A stretch of DNA of 64,000 bases from Pseudomonadota bacterium (GTDB taxonomy: Bacteria; Pseudomonadota; Gammaproteobacteria; Pseudomonadales; Azotimanducaceae), in contig JACZXA010000001.1 in NCBI GenBank assembly GCA_022571865.1, forward strand, positions 1 through 64,000, read 5' to 3'. Numbering within the stretch: position 1 is the stretch's first letter; each line of letters opens with the position of its first letter. A model generated the notes under the pieces. That model saw nothing but the letters and a program-made list of their open reading frames with translations. It was not told the origin of the DNA and searched no databases. Shown here in pieces: positions 56,085-64,000 of this stretch. Position numbers and translations under genes: made by a program.

Positions 56085-57299
56085 CTACCCGACTTCCGCT
56101 GCGGCGACCTCCGGTTCACCCAGCTTCCACAAGGAGGAACGGAAACCGACAATCACCATGACCAACAGCATTATGCCAGCACAGATCAGCAGTGCGGTCT
56201 GTGGCCCGACTTGCTCGACAAGATATCCACTCAACAATGCGCCGATTGGGCCGGACCCCATAAATGAAAACGAATAGAAGCTCATCACCCTACCGCGCTG
56301 CTCATCAGGTGCCTGCTCTTGCATGATGGTGCGCGACATGGTCATCGCCAAGCCACCGCAGACACCCCAAAAAAACAACGCCATGACGAATATCGAAAAA
56401 CCCTGTACCAGGGCCGCGCAACCCAATACGGCAGCCCCGAGACCTTGCGAAAGAATCAGCGCCCGACCCAGGCGTCGAATATCGCCTATGCGCAACAACA
56501 AGAGTATCGTCAGCACCAGGCCGAAAGAGTTGGCACCGTTCATGAAGGCCAGATCCTGTGCGGATCCGTTGTACACCTCCCGCACGAGCAACGGCATCGT
56601 AACTATGTAGGAACCCATGAAAAACATACCCATGGCAACGTTCTGCAACACAACCATGCGCATCGATTTCGAAGAGAACACCGTACGTGCGCCTTCGATC
56701 ACCGATTGCAGCAACGCAGGAGTTGCCGACCTCGACATCTTCACCTGTGGTATGCGTCCAAACCCGAGAACACCAACCGCCAGAATCAACGATTGAGTTG
56801 CCAGTATGACAAGCGGTCCAATATTGTCTGCAAGCGATGCGATTAGAAAACCCAACATCTGCAGGCCAAACTGAACCATGCTGGTCAACATCACCGTGCG
56901 CTGCACGCGACCTTCAGCAACCTGGTTGAGCAGTCCGTCGCGTGCGGGCGTGACGAAAGCCTGAGCACAACCCATCAACACGGCATAAACCAGCATGGTG
57001 GAGAAGCTGAGTTGATCGAACCAGAGCAGTGCCAGCAGTAATATTGGCGCGAGCGCTCCGACGCTCTGCGCAGCCATTGCGATACGCCGGCCGCCAAACC
57101 GGTCCGAGTAGCTGCCCGCCACGAGAATCAGCAGCATGCCGGGCAACAACAAAGTCATTTGCGCCAACCCAACCATCTCCGGGGATTCACGCAACACCAT
57201 TGTGACCAGCCACGCGAACATGACGCTTTGGATGCCATAACCCATGAACCAGGTGCCCGTACCGAGCATGTAGTAGTGCAGGGAGCGCATAGAAAACAA
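56085..57299 (-). CDS. MFS transporter, EntS/MFS_3-like
   Basis: A 404-residue MFS protein with twelve predicted helices and a loop 2-3 signature GSYSDRFGGRRIAMAAQ. VTPARDGLLNQVAEGRVQRTVML is characteristic of the MFS_3/enterobactin-exporter-like group. It lies ten bases upstream of hyuA on the same strand, so it probably exports or imports a compound handled by the HyuAB pair (inference). Confidence 0.88.
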   Translation of the reverse strand: MFSMRSLHYYMLGTGTWFMGYGIQSVMFAWLVTMVLRESPEMVGLAQMTLLLPGMLLILVAGSYSDRFGGRRIAMAAQSVGALAPILLLALLWFDQLSFSTMLVYAVLMGCAQAFVTPARDGLLNQVAEGRVQRTVMLTSMVQFGLQMLGFLIASLADNIGPLVILATQSLILAVGVLGFGRIPQVKMSRSATPALLQSVIEGARTVFSSKSMRMVVLQNVAMGMFFMGSYIVTMPLLVREVYNGSAQDLAFMNGANSFGLVLTILLLLRIGDIRRLGRALILSQGLGAAVLGCAALVQGFSIFVMALFFWGVCGGLAMTMSRTIMQEQAPDEQRGRVMSFYSFSFMGSGPIGALLSGYLVEQVGPQTALLICAGIMLLVMVIVGFRSSLWKLGEPEVAAAEVG

Positions 57300-57449
57300 A
57301 TCCAGAACCGCGGCTAGACAGCTGAGCCACTAGATTCGCCATTGTGCACGGGCACGAACAGGAAAACGACTACATCCGTTTGGTGCCCGTCCAATCTGGA
57401 CAGGAACTGACTACAATTAGTCAGGCACCCTTAAGGGAGGCATCAGTCA

Positions 57450-57572
57450 GTGTGTGGCATTGTCGGCATCGTAAGCCCAGCTCCGGATACGGCCGAACAG
57501 GAGACGATTGCCGCCCGTACGGCGGCTACAATCAAAACAACTGATGGCATTTTTCAGCGCGAATTGGAGTGA
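57450..57572 (+). pseudogene. N-terminal stub of a class II glutamine amidotransferase
   Basis: A GTG-started 40-residue frame beginning (V)CGIVGIVSPAPDTAEQET. The Cys directly after the initiator, followed by GIVGI, is the signature of the Ntn glutaminase domain of asparagine synthetase/GlmS-type enzymes. The rest is missing. Its stop overlaps the ribosome site of the LysE gene. Confidence 0.65.
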
Positions 57573-57574
57573 AG

Positions 57575-58201
57575 ATGTCCATTGAGAATTGGATGTGGTT
57601 TTGCGCAATTGAATTTGTCCTGTGCCTCAGCCCGGGACCTTCCGTGTTGCTGGTTAGCTCGCTTGCAATTACTGGACACAGAAAATCTGCGCTGATCGCC
57701 ACCGTGGGTGTTCTCACGGCAAATGCCGGTTACTTTTTGGCCGCTGTCCTTGGACTTGCCGCGGTAATATCGGTGTCGATAGACGCCTTCAATATCGTCA
57801 AATGGGTTGGAGCTGGCTACCTTGTCTGGATTGGCTCAAAGATGATTATTCAAGCTTTTTCCCACCCGGAAAGCCCGCTGATCGAACCCAGCCCACTTAA
57901 AGCGCTGAGCCAGGGATTCGTAACGCAGGCGGTGAATCCAAACCTGATCTTCTATTTTTCGGCGATTCTTCCCCAGTTCGTCGAACCCACTTCGTCTGTT
58001 TGGATTCAAGTGTTGGTCCTGGGTGTCAGTTCACTCGCTATCGAGGGGTTGGTTCTGTATCTATACGCGAGGGTCGCCAATGTAGTCAAACAAGCGAGTA
58101 CCCCGTATGTCAGGAATATTCTCAATAAGGTCGGAGGCGGAATGTTCCTCGGTTCGGGAATCCTTCTGAGCGTGATAAAGAAATCCCAGAACGGTGTATA
58201 A
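57575..58201 (+). CDS. LysE/RhtB-family amino-acid exporter
   Basis: A 208-residue membrane protein with six helices and the family start FVLCLSPGPSVLLVSSLAI. TAFYLAA-type helices and GAGYLVWIGSKMI follow, and NPNLIFYFSAILPQFV is the conserved loop. It would export an amino acid or related metabolite. The ATG at 57575 follows GGAG; a GTG two codons upstream is an alternative. Confidence 0.9.
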   Translation: MSIENWMWFCAIEFVLCLSPGPSVLLVSSLAITGHRKSALIATVGVLTANAGYFLAAVLGLAAVISVSIDAFNIVKWVGAGYLVWIGSKMIIQAFSHPESPLIEPSPLKALSQGFVTQAVNPNLIFYFSAILPQFVEPTSSVWIQVLVLGVSSLAIEGLVLYLYARVANVVKQASTPYVRNILNKVGGGMFLGSGILLSVIKKSQNGV

Positions 58202-58237
58202 CATTTACCACGACAGGTCCGTTGTTGGCGATTTCTG

Positions 58238-59035
58238 GTGATATCGCCTCTCCGATTGTTTCATGATAAAGGTTGGTGCCGATTCGATTACGACGACGAC
58301 ATCGCCGCGTGGGTCCAGCATGCGTTGCCTCTGGCACGTATAGCGGTATCGGCACAAACCAACGCGCGATGGCTCCGGTGTGGTGGCACCTGGTTCGCCG
58401 GTATCAACGTGCTGCCGAATGATCCAACGGGTGAAATAGGAAACAGCGGACCATTGCTCGGGTCGGTAATCAGTTTCATCCGCAAAGAACTGAGCCTCGT
58501 CGAATTTGCCTGGGACAATGCACAGATATCTGTGTGTTATCCGGACTATCCGCAACCGATGCCACAAGAGCCACGTTCCGCATTCCGATATCGACGTGAC
58601 CGCGACGCGGCGCATGTAGATGGTCTGTTGCCGGAAGGAGCACGGCGACGCCGCCATCTCCGTGAGCACCACGGATTCATCTTAGGTCTACCGCTGGTTG
58701 AATTCGACGCGGGCGCTTCTCCGTTTGTCATCTGGGAAGGTTCTCATGAGATTATCCGCAGCGCACTGCAAGAACGATTCGAAAGACTTTCGGCGCAACA
58801 TTGGTGCGATGAAGATGTCACTAAAACCTACCATCAGGCTCGGCAAAAAGTGTTTGATGAATGTCATCGTGTGGAGATCTCGGCACGACCAGGAGAGGCA
58901 TACATCGCGCACCGATTGGCAGTTCATGGTGTCGCACCGTGGGCCGCCACCGCGACTGCCGGCACAGACGGACGGATGATATGTTACTTTCGCCCGGATT
59001 TCGGCGATCCCGTGAGTTGGTTGAACGCGCGATGA
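58238..59035 (+). CDS. Putative Fe(II)/2-oxoglutarate-type dioxygenase
   Basis: A 265-residue protein with a possible double-stranded beta-helix. AAHVDGLLPEG may be the His-x-Asp pair, and IAHRLAVHGVAPW carries the distal His, followed by GRMICYFRPDF with an Arg. HHGFILGLPLVEFDAGASPFVIWEGSHEI matches the sheet of PhyH-like dioxygenases. The initiator is probably GTG at 58238. Iron binding and substrate are inference. Confidence 0.65.
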   Translation: MISPLRLFHDKGWCRFDYDDDIAAWVQHALPLARIAVSAQTNARWLRCGGTWFAGINVLPNDPTGEIGNSGPLLGSVISFIRKELSLVEFAWDNAQISVCYPDYPQPMPQEPRSAFRYRRDRDAAHVDGLLPEGARRRRHLREHHGFILGLPLVEFDAGASPFVIWEGSHEIIRSALQERFERLSAQHWCDEDVTKTYHQARQKVFDECHRVEISARPGEAYIAHRLAVHGVAPWAATATAGTDGRMICYFRPDFGDPVSWLNAR

Positions 59036-59247
59036 TCATAATGGAAATTCAGCGAGGCCAGGTAGTTGAACCACTCGGTTCCATACCGCCTTAGGTCTAT
59101 CTGAAGGGGTAATCCTTGTCACGGAAGATGTCGGAAATCTCATCTCATATTGTCTGTTAGTCTGTTAAACGGGTACGCTTGGTGCGCTATCATCACCAAC
59201 CACGTCACCATCCACGCTTCCCCCAGGCGTTATTCGGAGTTGGCCTC

Positions 59248-59627
59248 ATGAAAAGAATTGCTGTCGCATTGTCGATATTGCTCAACGCCGCCATCGTTGC
59301 CGCTTTGCTGTGGGTATGGTTCGGCGGGGGCCAGGGTTTTCTATTGAACGCTTTCATACAACCGGCGCACCTTCGTGGGTGAGCCAGTTCGAGGTGTTGG
59401 GCGTCCTGCCACGAGCCGTCGAATATCGGGAACGCATCGAATCGTTGAATCGGGTTCTGGCACAGGCGGTCGCTGGCAGAGCGTCGTGGGTGGACCTTTA
59501 TCCTCTGTTCCTGGACGAACAGGATGGATCCATCGCCGACGCATTCAGCAACGACGAGTTGCACCTGCTCGGCGCGGGTTATGCGGTGTGGCGTGATGCC
59601 ATCGAGACGCTCGTGAATCGCGGTTAA
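59248..59627 (+). pseudogene. SGNH/GDSL hydrolase with an internal deletion
   Basis: The 5' part (MKRIAVALSILLNAAIVAAL, then FGGGQGFLLNAFIQPAH) is a membrane-anchor start. After a frameshift near 59385 it continues SQFEVLGVLPRAVEYRERIESLNRVLAQA. The end SWVDLYPLFLDEQDGSIADAFSNDELHLLGAGY is the C-terminal third of an SGNH hydrolase with its Asp-x-x-His. The middle, including the GDS nucleophile block, is missing. The deletion joint probably lies between SQFEVL and LPRAV. Confidence 0.75.
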
Positions 59628-59693
59628 TCGCCTCGATGCCTGGTCGGTGGACTCATCCGCGTGAGAAAGGGATTGACCGATTGATCGAGAAAG

Positions 59694-60125
59694 CTACCGT
59701 TCGCTCTTGTCCTCAGGATGATCCATTTCCTTGATGCCTTTCAGCAACTGACGGCAGGTAACCTGGCCGACAAGCGTACCGTGGCTATCGACCACCGGAC
59801 GCCGCCGGTGCTTGTGGTCGAGCATCGACATCGCAACGTCAATGATGTCTTCACCCACACCGACCGACTCGACGTTGGGTGTCATATAATCCTTGACCAA
59901 CATCACACCCACGTCCTCCTGGTAGTACTCGCGGGACACGATTGCTTTCAGCGCATCCAACTCAGATAACATGCCTACCGGTCTGTTGCGTTCATCGACC
60001 ACGGTTACGCCGGAAATCTTGTGCGCGAGTATCTGGTGAATGGCGTGATACAGGTCGTCGTCCGGTTTCGCCAGCACCGGGCGCTTGAGCATATGATCAC
60101 TGACTTTTACAGATTTATTGAACAT
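59694..60125 (-). CDS. CBS-domain protein
   Basis: A 143-residue protein of two CBS repeats (VSDHMLKRPVLAKPDDDLYHAIHQIL and LVKDYMTPNVESVGVGEDIIDVAMSML, each followed by a 'VVD..G...G' strand). CBS pairs bind adenine nucleotides and usually regulate a partner protein. It lies downstream of nuoN on the same strand, about 60 bases away. No other domain is present. Confidence 0.88.
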   Translation of the reverse strand: MFNKSVKVSDHMLKRPVLAKPDDDLYHAIHQILAHKISGVTVVDERNRPVGMLSELDALKAIVSREYYQEDVGVMLVKDYMTPNVESVGVGEDIIDVAMSMLDHKHRRRPVVDSHGTLVGQVTCRQLLKGIKEMDHPEDKSER

Positions 60126-60187
60126 TTTGTGTCTGTACCTCGTAGCTCGGGTCTGAGTTTATGCGAATGCCATACCCTAATAATAGA

Positions 60188-61645
60188 TCAACCTCCGGTA
60201 ATCCCAATCAGACTCCTGACGAAGTCGATGAGAGGTGACGGATACACGCCAAAACCGATCAGCGATATGCCGATCACAACCAGAACAGCCATGCCTTCAA
60301 CCCTGGGACTCGAGTGTGCGTAACCGGCGTCGCCACCGGGTCGCACCATCGTAAAGATGACCCGCATATAGTAATAAACCGCGATCGCACTGCCGATGAC
60401 CAGCGTCCAGAGTAACAGCCACATCCCCCCTTCCGCCCCGGTTGCCAGCATATAAAACTTGGCGACAAACCCGACGGTCAACGGGATACCTGTCAAAGAT
60501 AGTAGTGCCGTGGTCATGATTACGGCACAAAGTGGTTTTCTCCAGAACAGCCCCACAAACGCATCGATGTGTTCCGCGTCCACCTCCTCCGAAGCAGAGG
60601 ACAGGACCGAGACCACACCAAACGCGGCCAACGTCATTAAAAAATAGCCAGCCAGATAGATTAGGCTCGCTTCCACCGCTATCAGGCCGTCGGCCAATAC
60701 CGCGACCGCGAGCAAACCGATCAGCAGATAGCCGATGTGCGCTATCGACGAATAGGCAAGAAGGCGTTTGACGTTGTTCTGCATAAGCGCCAGCAGATTC
60801 CCACCAAGCATCGACAACACCGCAAACATCAAAAGAACCGTACTCACTACCGGAATTTCAAGCACATCCGTTATCAGCGCATATCGCAACACGAAAGCAA
60901 ATACCGCACCCTTGGAAACCGTGGCGAGGTACCCTGTCACCGGAGCGGGAGCGCCCTGATAAACGTCGGGTGTCCACATATGGAACGGCACCAGCGACAA
61001 TTTGAAGGCGATCCCTGCAAACAGCAGCCCGTGTCCAGCGACGTAATACAGTTCGTCGCGTGGTAACGAAAATTCACTCTGCCCTAGTTCCGAAAACACC
61101 AACGTGCCCGTTGCGTTATAGATGAGCGCCATACCGAACAACATGGTGGTGGATGCGACACCGGACAGCACCAGGTACTTGAGGGCTGCCTCCAGTGGCG
61201 GATGGCCTTCCTCCGAATAGCCGATGAGGACGTACAAAGAGATCGACAAAATCTCGAGGCCTAACAAAACGGCGGCAAAATGATGCGCAGCAGCCATTGT
61301 CATCGCGCCCAGCGTCGCCACCACCAACAGGAGATAGAACTCTTCGGGTTCGCCGCTACGGCCGCGCATGTATCCGTACGCCAACAGTGCGGTGACGATC
61401 GCCGCAATGACAAACATGATGTTGAACAGTGCAGCGTACCCATCGATCAGCAGAAAACCCGAAACGAGGTGCGGCGGGTTGTCAATGTTGGCGACAACCA
61501 ATCCCAGCGTCACCAGCATCACCAGCACCGTCATCGTCACCATAACCCGGACACTGCGCCAGAACGATACGAGCAACAGCATCAAAACCACGCCTCCGGC
61601 AATTGCGAGATACGGCGCGAGGACGAAGAAATCCTGCCTGCTCAT
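60188..61645 (-). CDS. nuoN: NADH-quinone oxidoreductase subunit N
   Basis: A 485-residue membrane subunit of respiratory complex I with about 14 helices. NuoN-type segments include EILSISLYVLIGY, SGVASTTMLFGMALIYNATGT, HMWTPDVYQGAPAPVTGYLATVSK and LLAYSSIAHIGYLLIG. It forms part of the proton-pumping arm. It overlaps nuoM by four bases (ATGA) and ends the operon in this window. Confidence 0.94.
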   Translation of the reverse strand: MSRQDFFVLAPYLAIAGGVVLMLLLVSFWRSVRVMVTMTVLVMLVTLGLVVANIDNPPHLVSGFLLIDGYAALFNIMFVIAAIVTALLAYGYMRGRSGEPEEFYLLLVVATLGAMTMAAAHHFAAVLLGLEILSISLYVLIGYSEEGHPPLEAALKYLVLSGVASTTMLFGMALIYNATGTLVFSELGQSEFSLPRDELYYVAGHGLLFAGIAFKLSLVPFHMWTPDVYQGAPAPVTGYLATVSKGAVFAFVLRYALITDVLEIPVVSTVLLMFAVLSMLGGNLLALMQNNVKRLLAYSSIAHIGYLLIGLLAVAVLADGLIAVEASLIYLAGYFLMTLAAFGVVSVLSSASEEVDAEHIDAFVGLFWRKPLCAVIMTTALLSLTGIPLTVGFVAKFYMLATGAEGGMWLLLWTLVIGSAIAVYYYMRVIFTMVRPGGDAGYAHSSPRVEGMAVLVVIGISLIGFGVYPSPLIDFVRSLIGITGG

Positions 61646-63099
61646 GGAACACCTACCCCGAAGCCTGCAAGCGTTGGGGCGGCCATATCCAGTACACCCT
61701 GTGGAAAGATACCGAGCCAGACCAGGGCGATGGCCATCAGCAGCATCATGGTCATCTCGCGCACGCCGAAATCAGCCATCGCCGCCACGTCGGCATTGGG
61801 CGGGCCCTGAAACGAACGCTGCATGAGAGAGAGCGAATAGACCGCGGCGATAACGATGCCAATCGCGGCTACAACGGTAACCGTCACGTTGACCTGAAAC
61901 GCGCCGAGCAATACCAGGAATTCTCCGACGAAGGTACCGAGTCCTGGCATCCCCAGGGACGCAACGACAAAAAACAGCGCAATGACCCCCATGCGTGGCG
62001 CTCTCACCCACAGCCCCCCCATGTCTGACATTTCGCGCGTGTGCAATCGCTCCTGCAGGGCGCCTGCGAGCATGAATAGCGCAGCAGAGGAAAACCCGTG
62101 TGCCAGCATCTGTACCACAGAACCCTGCAATGCCAGTTGATTCCAGGCAAAAATCCCCAGCAGTACAAATCCCATGTGGCTGACGCTGCTATAGGCAACG
62201 AGCCTTTTGAAATCCGACTGGCTGAACGCCATGTAACCGCCGTAAACGACGCTGACCGCACCGAGCGTCATCGCCGGCCAGCGAAAATCCAGGGCAGCCT
62301 CGGGGAACAGGGGCACCACAAAACGAATGAGCCCGTAGGCGCCCGTCTTCAACATGATGCCCGCGAGAATCACACTACCGGCAGTAGGTGCCTGGGTGTG
62401 CGCATCGGGCAGCCAGGTATGGAAAGGGACACCGGGTAGTTTGACGACAAAGGCGACAAAAAATCCAAGCATGATCCAGAACGCAATATCCGGATCGATC
62501 TCAGCGCCAAGCAACGCCTGGTAGTCGAAAGTGAGGACACCGCTGGAGGCGTAGTTCTGGTACACGAGCGCCACGATCGCAAGCAGCATCAACAAGCCAC
62601 TGACCTGGGTAAAGAGGAAAAATTTCATCGCGGCGTAACCGCGATTCTCGTGACCCCATATGGCGATGAGGAAGTACATGGGAATCAGCATCACTTCCCA
62701 GAAAAGGAAAAACAGGAACAAATCCAACGCGGTAAACACACCCACCACACCGGCAAGCGTCCAGATCAGGTTGAACTGAAAAAATCCCGTCCGTTCGCGA
62801 ATCTCCGACCAGGACGATGCGATCGCAACCAGCCCTAAAAACAACGTGAGCACGACGAGCATCAGGCTCAAGCCATCGAGGCTCAGGTAAACCGAGATGC
62901 CGAATCGCGCAATCCACGGGAATTTCGTTTCGGCATAGATGGGTCCATCGCCAGAGACCCACAATCCGATTACCCATAACCCGGCGGCCAACAAGACGAG
63001 CAACGCAACCCACCGCGGTGCCTTGGGATTGAACCGTTCGGAAATCCAGGCGATCCCTCCACCGGCGAGCATCAGCACAATGAGTGCCAGCAGGTTCAC
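61642..63099 (-). CDS. nuoM: NADH-quinone oxidoreductase subunit M
   Basis: A 485-residue proton-pumping subunit. LFLFFLFWEVMLIPMYFLIAIWG holds the conserved Glu, and VKLPGVPFHTWLPDAHTQAPTAGSVILAG is the family block, followed by RLVAYSSVSHMGFVLLG. The GTG start at 63099 overlaps the nuoL stop (GTGA). The upstream ATG at 63162 lies inside nuoL and would add a non-homologous leader. Confidence 0.94.
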   Translation of the reverse strand: MNLLALIVLMLAGGGIAWISERFNPKAPRWVALLVLLAAGLWVIGLWVSGDGPIYAETKFPWIARFGISVYLSLDGLSLMLVVLTLFLGLVAIASSWSEIRERTGFFQFNLIWTLAGVVGVFTALDLFLFFLFWEVMLIPMYFLIAIWGHENRGYAAMKFFLFTQVSGLLMLLAIVALVYQNYASSGVLTFDYQALLGAEIDPDIAFWIMLGFFVAFVVKLPGVPFHTWLPDAHTQAPTAGSVILAGIMLKTGAYGLIRFVVPLFPEAALDFRWPAMTLGAVSVVYGGYMAFSQSDFKRLVAYSSVSHMGFVLLGIFAWNQLALQGSVVQMLAHGFSSAALFMLAGALQERLHTREMSDMGGLWVRAPRMGVIALFFVVASLGMPGLGTFVGEFLVLLGAFQVNVTVTVVAAIGIVIAAVYSLSLMQRSFQGPPNADVAAMADFGVREMTMMLLMAIALVWLGIFPQGVLDMAAPTLAGFGVGVP

Positions 63100-64000
63100 A
63101 ATACCTCCAGCACGACAAGTAGCACCAGCGCCAGACCGAACGCCATGCTCGATGCATACCAACGCAGACGACCCGTCTGGGTTTTCGCAAGCAATCGGTT
63201 GCTGCTGCGCGCGAGTGCGGCGATTCCACGATATGCAAGATCCACAACATCGTTTTTATTCGCCCCCGCCAACAGCACAAAAGGCCGCACCAGCACGGCA
63301 TCGTAAAACGTGTCGAACCCCCATCCGCCAAACCAGAATCGCCTGAGGGTTTCGGCCAGTCCGGTCTGCAGCAGAGTATCCACCTTGATCTGCCTGCTGC
63401 CAAAAATCAGGATTCCGACGACGATGCCTACGATGGGAATTGCCGCAGTGATCCAGATAAGTGAGGTACTGTGTTCGTGGCCATTGAGCCCTCCATCGGG
63501 CAGGACGCCCGCTAAGGGGGCAAGACCGAACCAACCACCGCCAACGGCCAACAACGCAAGTACCACCAATACTCCCCACATGTTCGGACCCGACGAATCC
63601 TCAGGTTCGGTTTTTATGGTGCCGAAGAACACCAGGAAAATCATTCTCGCGCTGTACAGCGCGGTCACAAATGCGGCAGCCGAGGCAATACCCCAGAACC
63701 AGGGACCGCCTGCGTGAAAGTCCCAACTCGTCAACAGAATGATGTCTTTGCTGTAGAACCCGGAGGTGAGCGGTAAGGCGGCAAGTGCCGCGGATCCTAC
63801 CACCATGCTCCAGAACGGCACCGGGAGACGCCGCCACAGGCCACCCATCTTCCGCACATCCTGTTCGTGGTGTAAGGCCGAAATGACGGAACCCGCCGAT
63901 AAGAAGAGCAGTGCCTTGAAGAAGGCATGAGTCATAAGATGAAAAATCGCCGCTGACCAGGCACCCACCCCCAGTGCGAGGAACATGTAACCGATCTGGC
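63096..64000 (-). CDS. nuoL: NADH-quinone oxidoreductase subunit L, 3' part
   Basis: The gene runs off the right edge; about 300 C-terminal codons are present. They contain HLMTHAFFKALLFLSAGSVI, HHEQDVRKMGGL, LPLTSGFYSKDIIL and the terminal GWGFDTFYDAVLVRPF, the lateral-helix region of NuoL. NuoL is the distal antiporter-like subunit of complex I. The operon order L-M-N is standard. Confidence 0.93.
   Translation of the reverse strand, partial: QIGYMFLALGVGAWSAAIFHLMTHAFFKALLFLSAGSVISALHHEQDVRKMGGLWRRLPVPFWSMVVGSAALAALPLTSGFYSKDIILLTSWDFHAGGPWFWGIASAAAFVTALYSARMIFLVFFGTIKTEPEDSSGPNMWGVLVVLALLAVGGGWFGLAPLAGVLPDGGLNGHEHSTSLIWITAAIPIVGIVVGILIFGSRQIKVDTLLQTGLAETLRRFWFGGWGFDTFYDAVLVRPFVLLAGANKNDVVDLAYRGIAALARSSNRLLAKTQTGRLRWYASSMAFGLALVLLVVLEVL

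Noticed and set aside
59248-59627. Possible UGA readthrough in the SGNH hydrolase
   Set aside because: The two parts are in different frames and the middle of the protein is missing.

Overview
The window looks like chromosomal DNA of a gammaproteobacterium, probably an uncultivated marine or environmental one. The evidence is a nuoL-M-N run, a caa3-type cytochrome oxidase operon whose subunit II carries two haem-c domains, an Sbal_3080-type lipoprotein, an FdhD/FdsD formate dehydrogenase remnant, and many genes of lipid, xenobiotic and small-acid metabolism (Rieske oxygenase, TauD, epoxide hydrolase, acetoacetyl-CoA synthetase, hydantoinase/oxoprolinase A and B). Two genes need in-frame UGA read as selenocysteine, so the organism probably has the Sec machinery, although selA, selB, selC and selD are not in the window.

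Layout. 1-11.4 kb is an accessory, decaying region. It holds small hypothetical genes and an IS3-family element (about 2856-5760) interrupted inside the DDE-transposase codons by an IS110-family element (about 3821-5168). Gene wrecks and a degenerate tyrosine recombinase follow. 11.9-28.3 kb is ordinary chromosome: an ECF sigma/anti-sigma/DUF4097 operon, gamma-glutamyltransferase, a diguanylate cyclase, an SDR-epoxide hydrolase-acetoacetyl-CoA synthetase operon, a DUF3604 lipoprotein, an amidohydrolase and a CobW GTPase. 28.7-32.0 kb is a divergent selenoprotein locus. On the minus strand a CxxC thioredoxin-fold fusion protein precedes a UGSC-family selenoprotein; on the plus strand lies a thioredoxin-like protein with a UGC (Sec-Gly-Cys) active site. 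Both UGAs are followed by SECIS-like hairpins at the usual spacing. 33.1-34.4 kb holds a many-times frameshifted membrane-protein pseudogene. 34.7-40.2 kb is the cytochrome oxidase operon, and 40.7-48.6 kb carries assorted lipoproteins, an MFS exporter, a degenerate HD-GYP protein, an acyl-CoA ligase and a cyclase. 48.7-52.1 kb is a second decayed zone, with formate dehydrogenase and chemotaxis fragments around an intact 3-hydroxyacyl-CoA dehydrogenase and tRNA-Gly. 52.2-57.3 kb has hyuBA and an MFS exporter, and 57.4-64 kb ends with nuoN, nuoM and the 3' part of nuoL.

Two points stand out. First, the 5' non-coding end of the IS110 element can be read as a bridge RNA. An internal loop carries segments matching the left and right sides of the actual insertion site, and a second loop carries segments matching the element's own right and left ends. 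The RNA, its target and its transposase can therefore all be read together here. Second, the selenoprotein divergon looks like a dedicated and poorly understood thiol/selenol redox module. Several short palindromic insertions and inverted repeats also sit in or beside broken genes and may have contributed to local decay.
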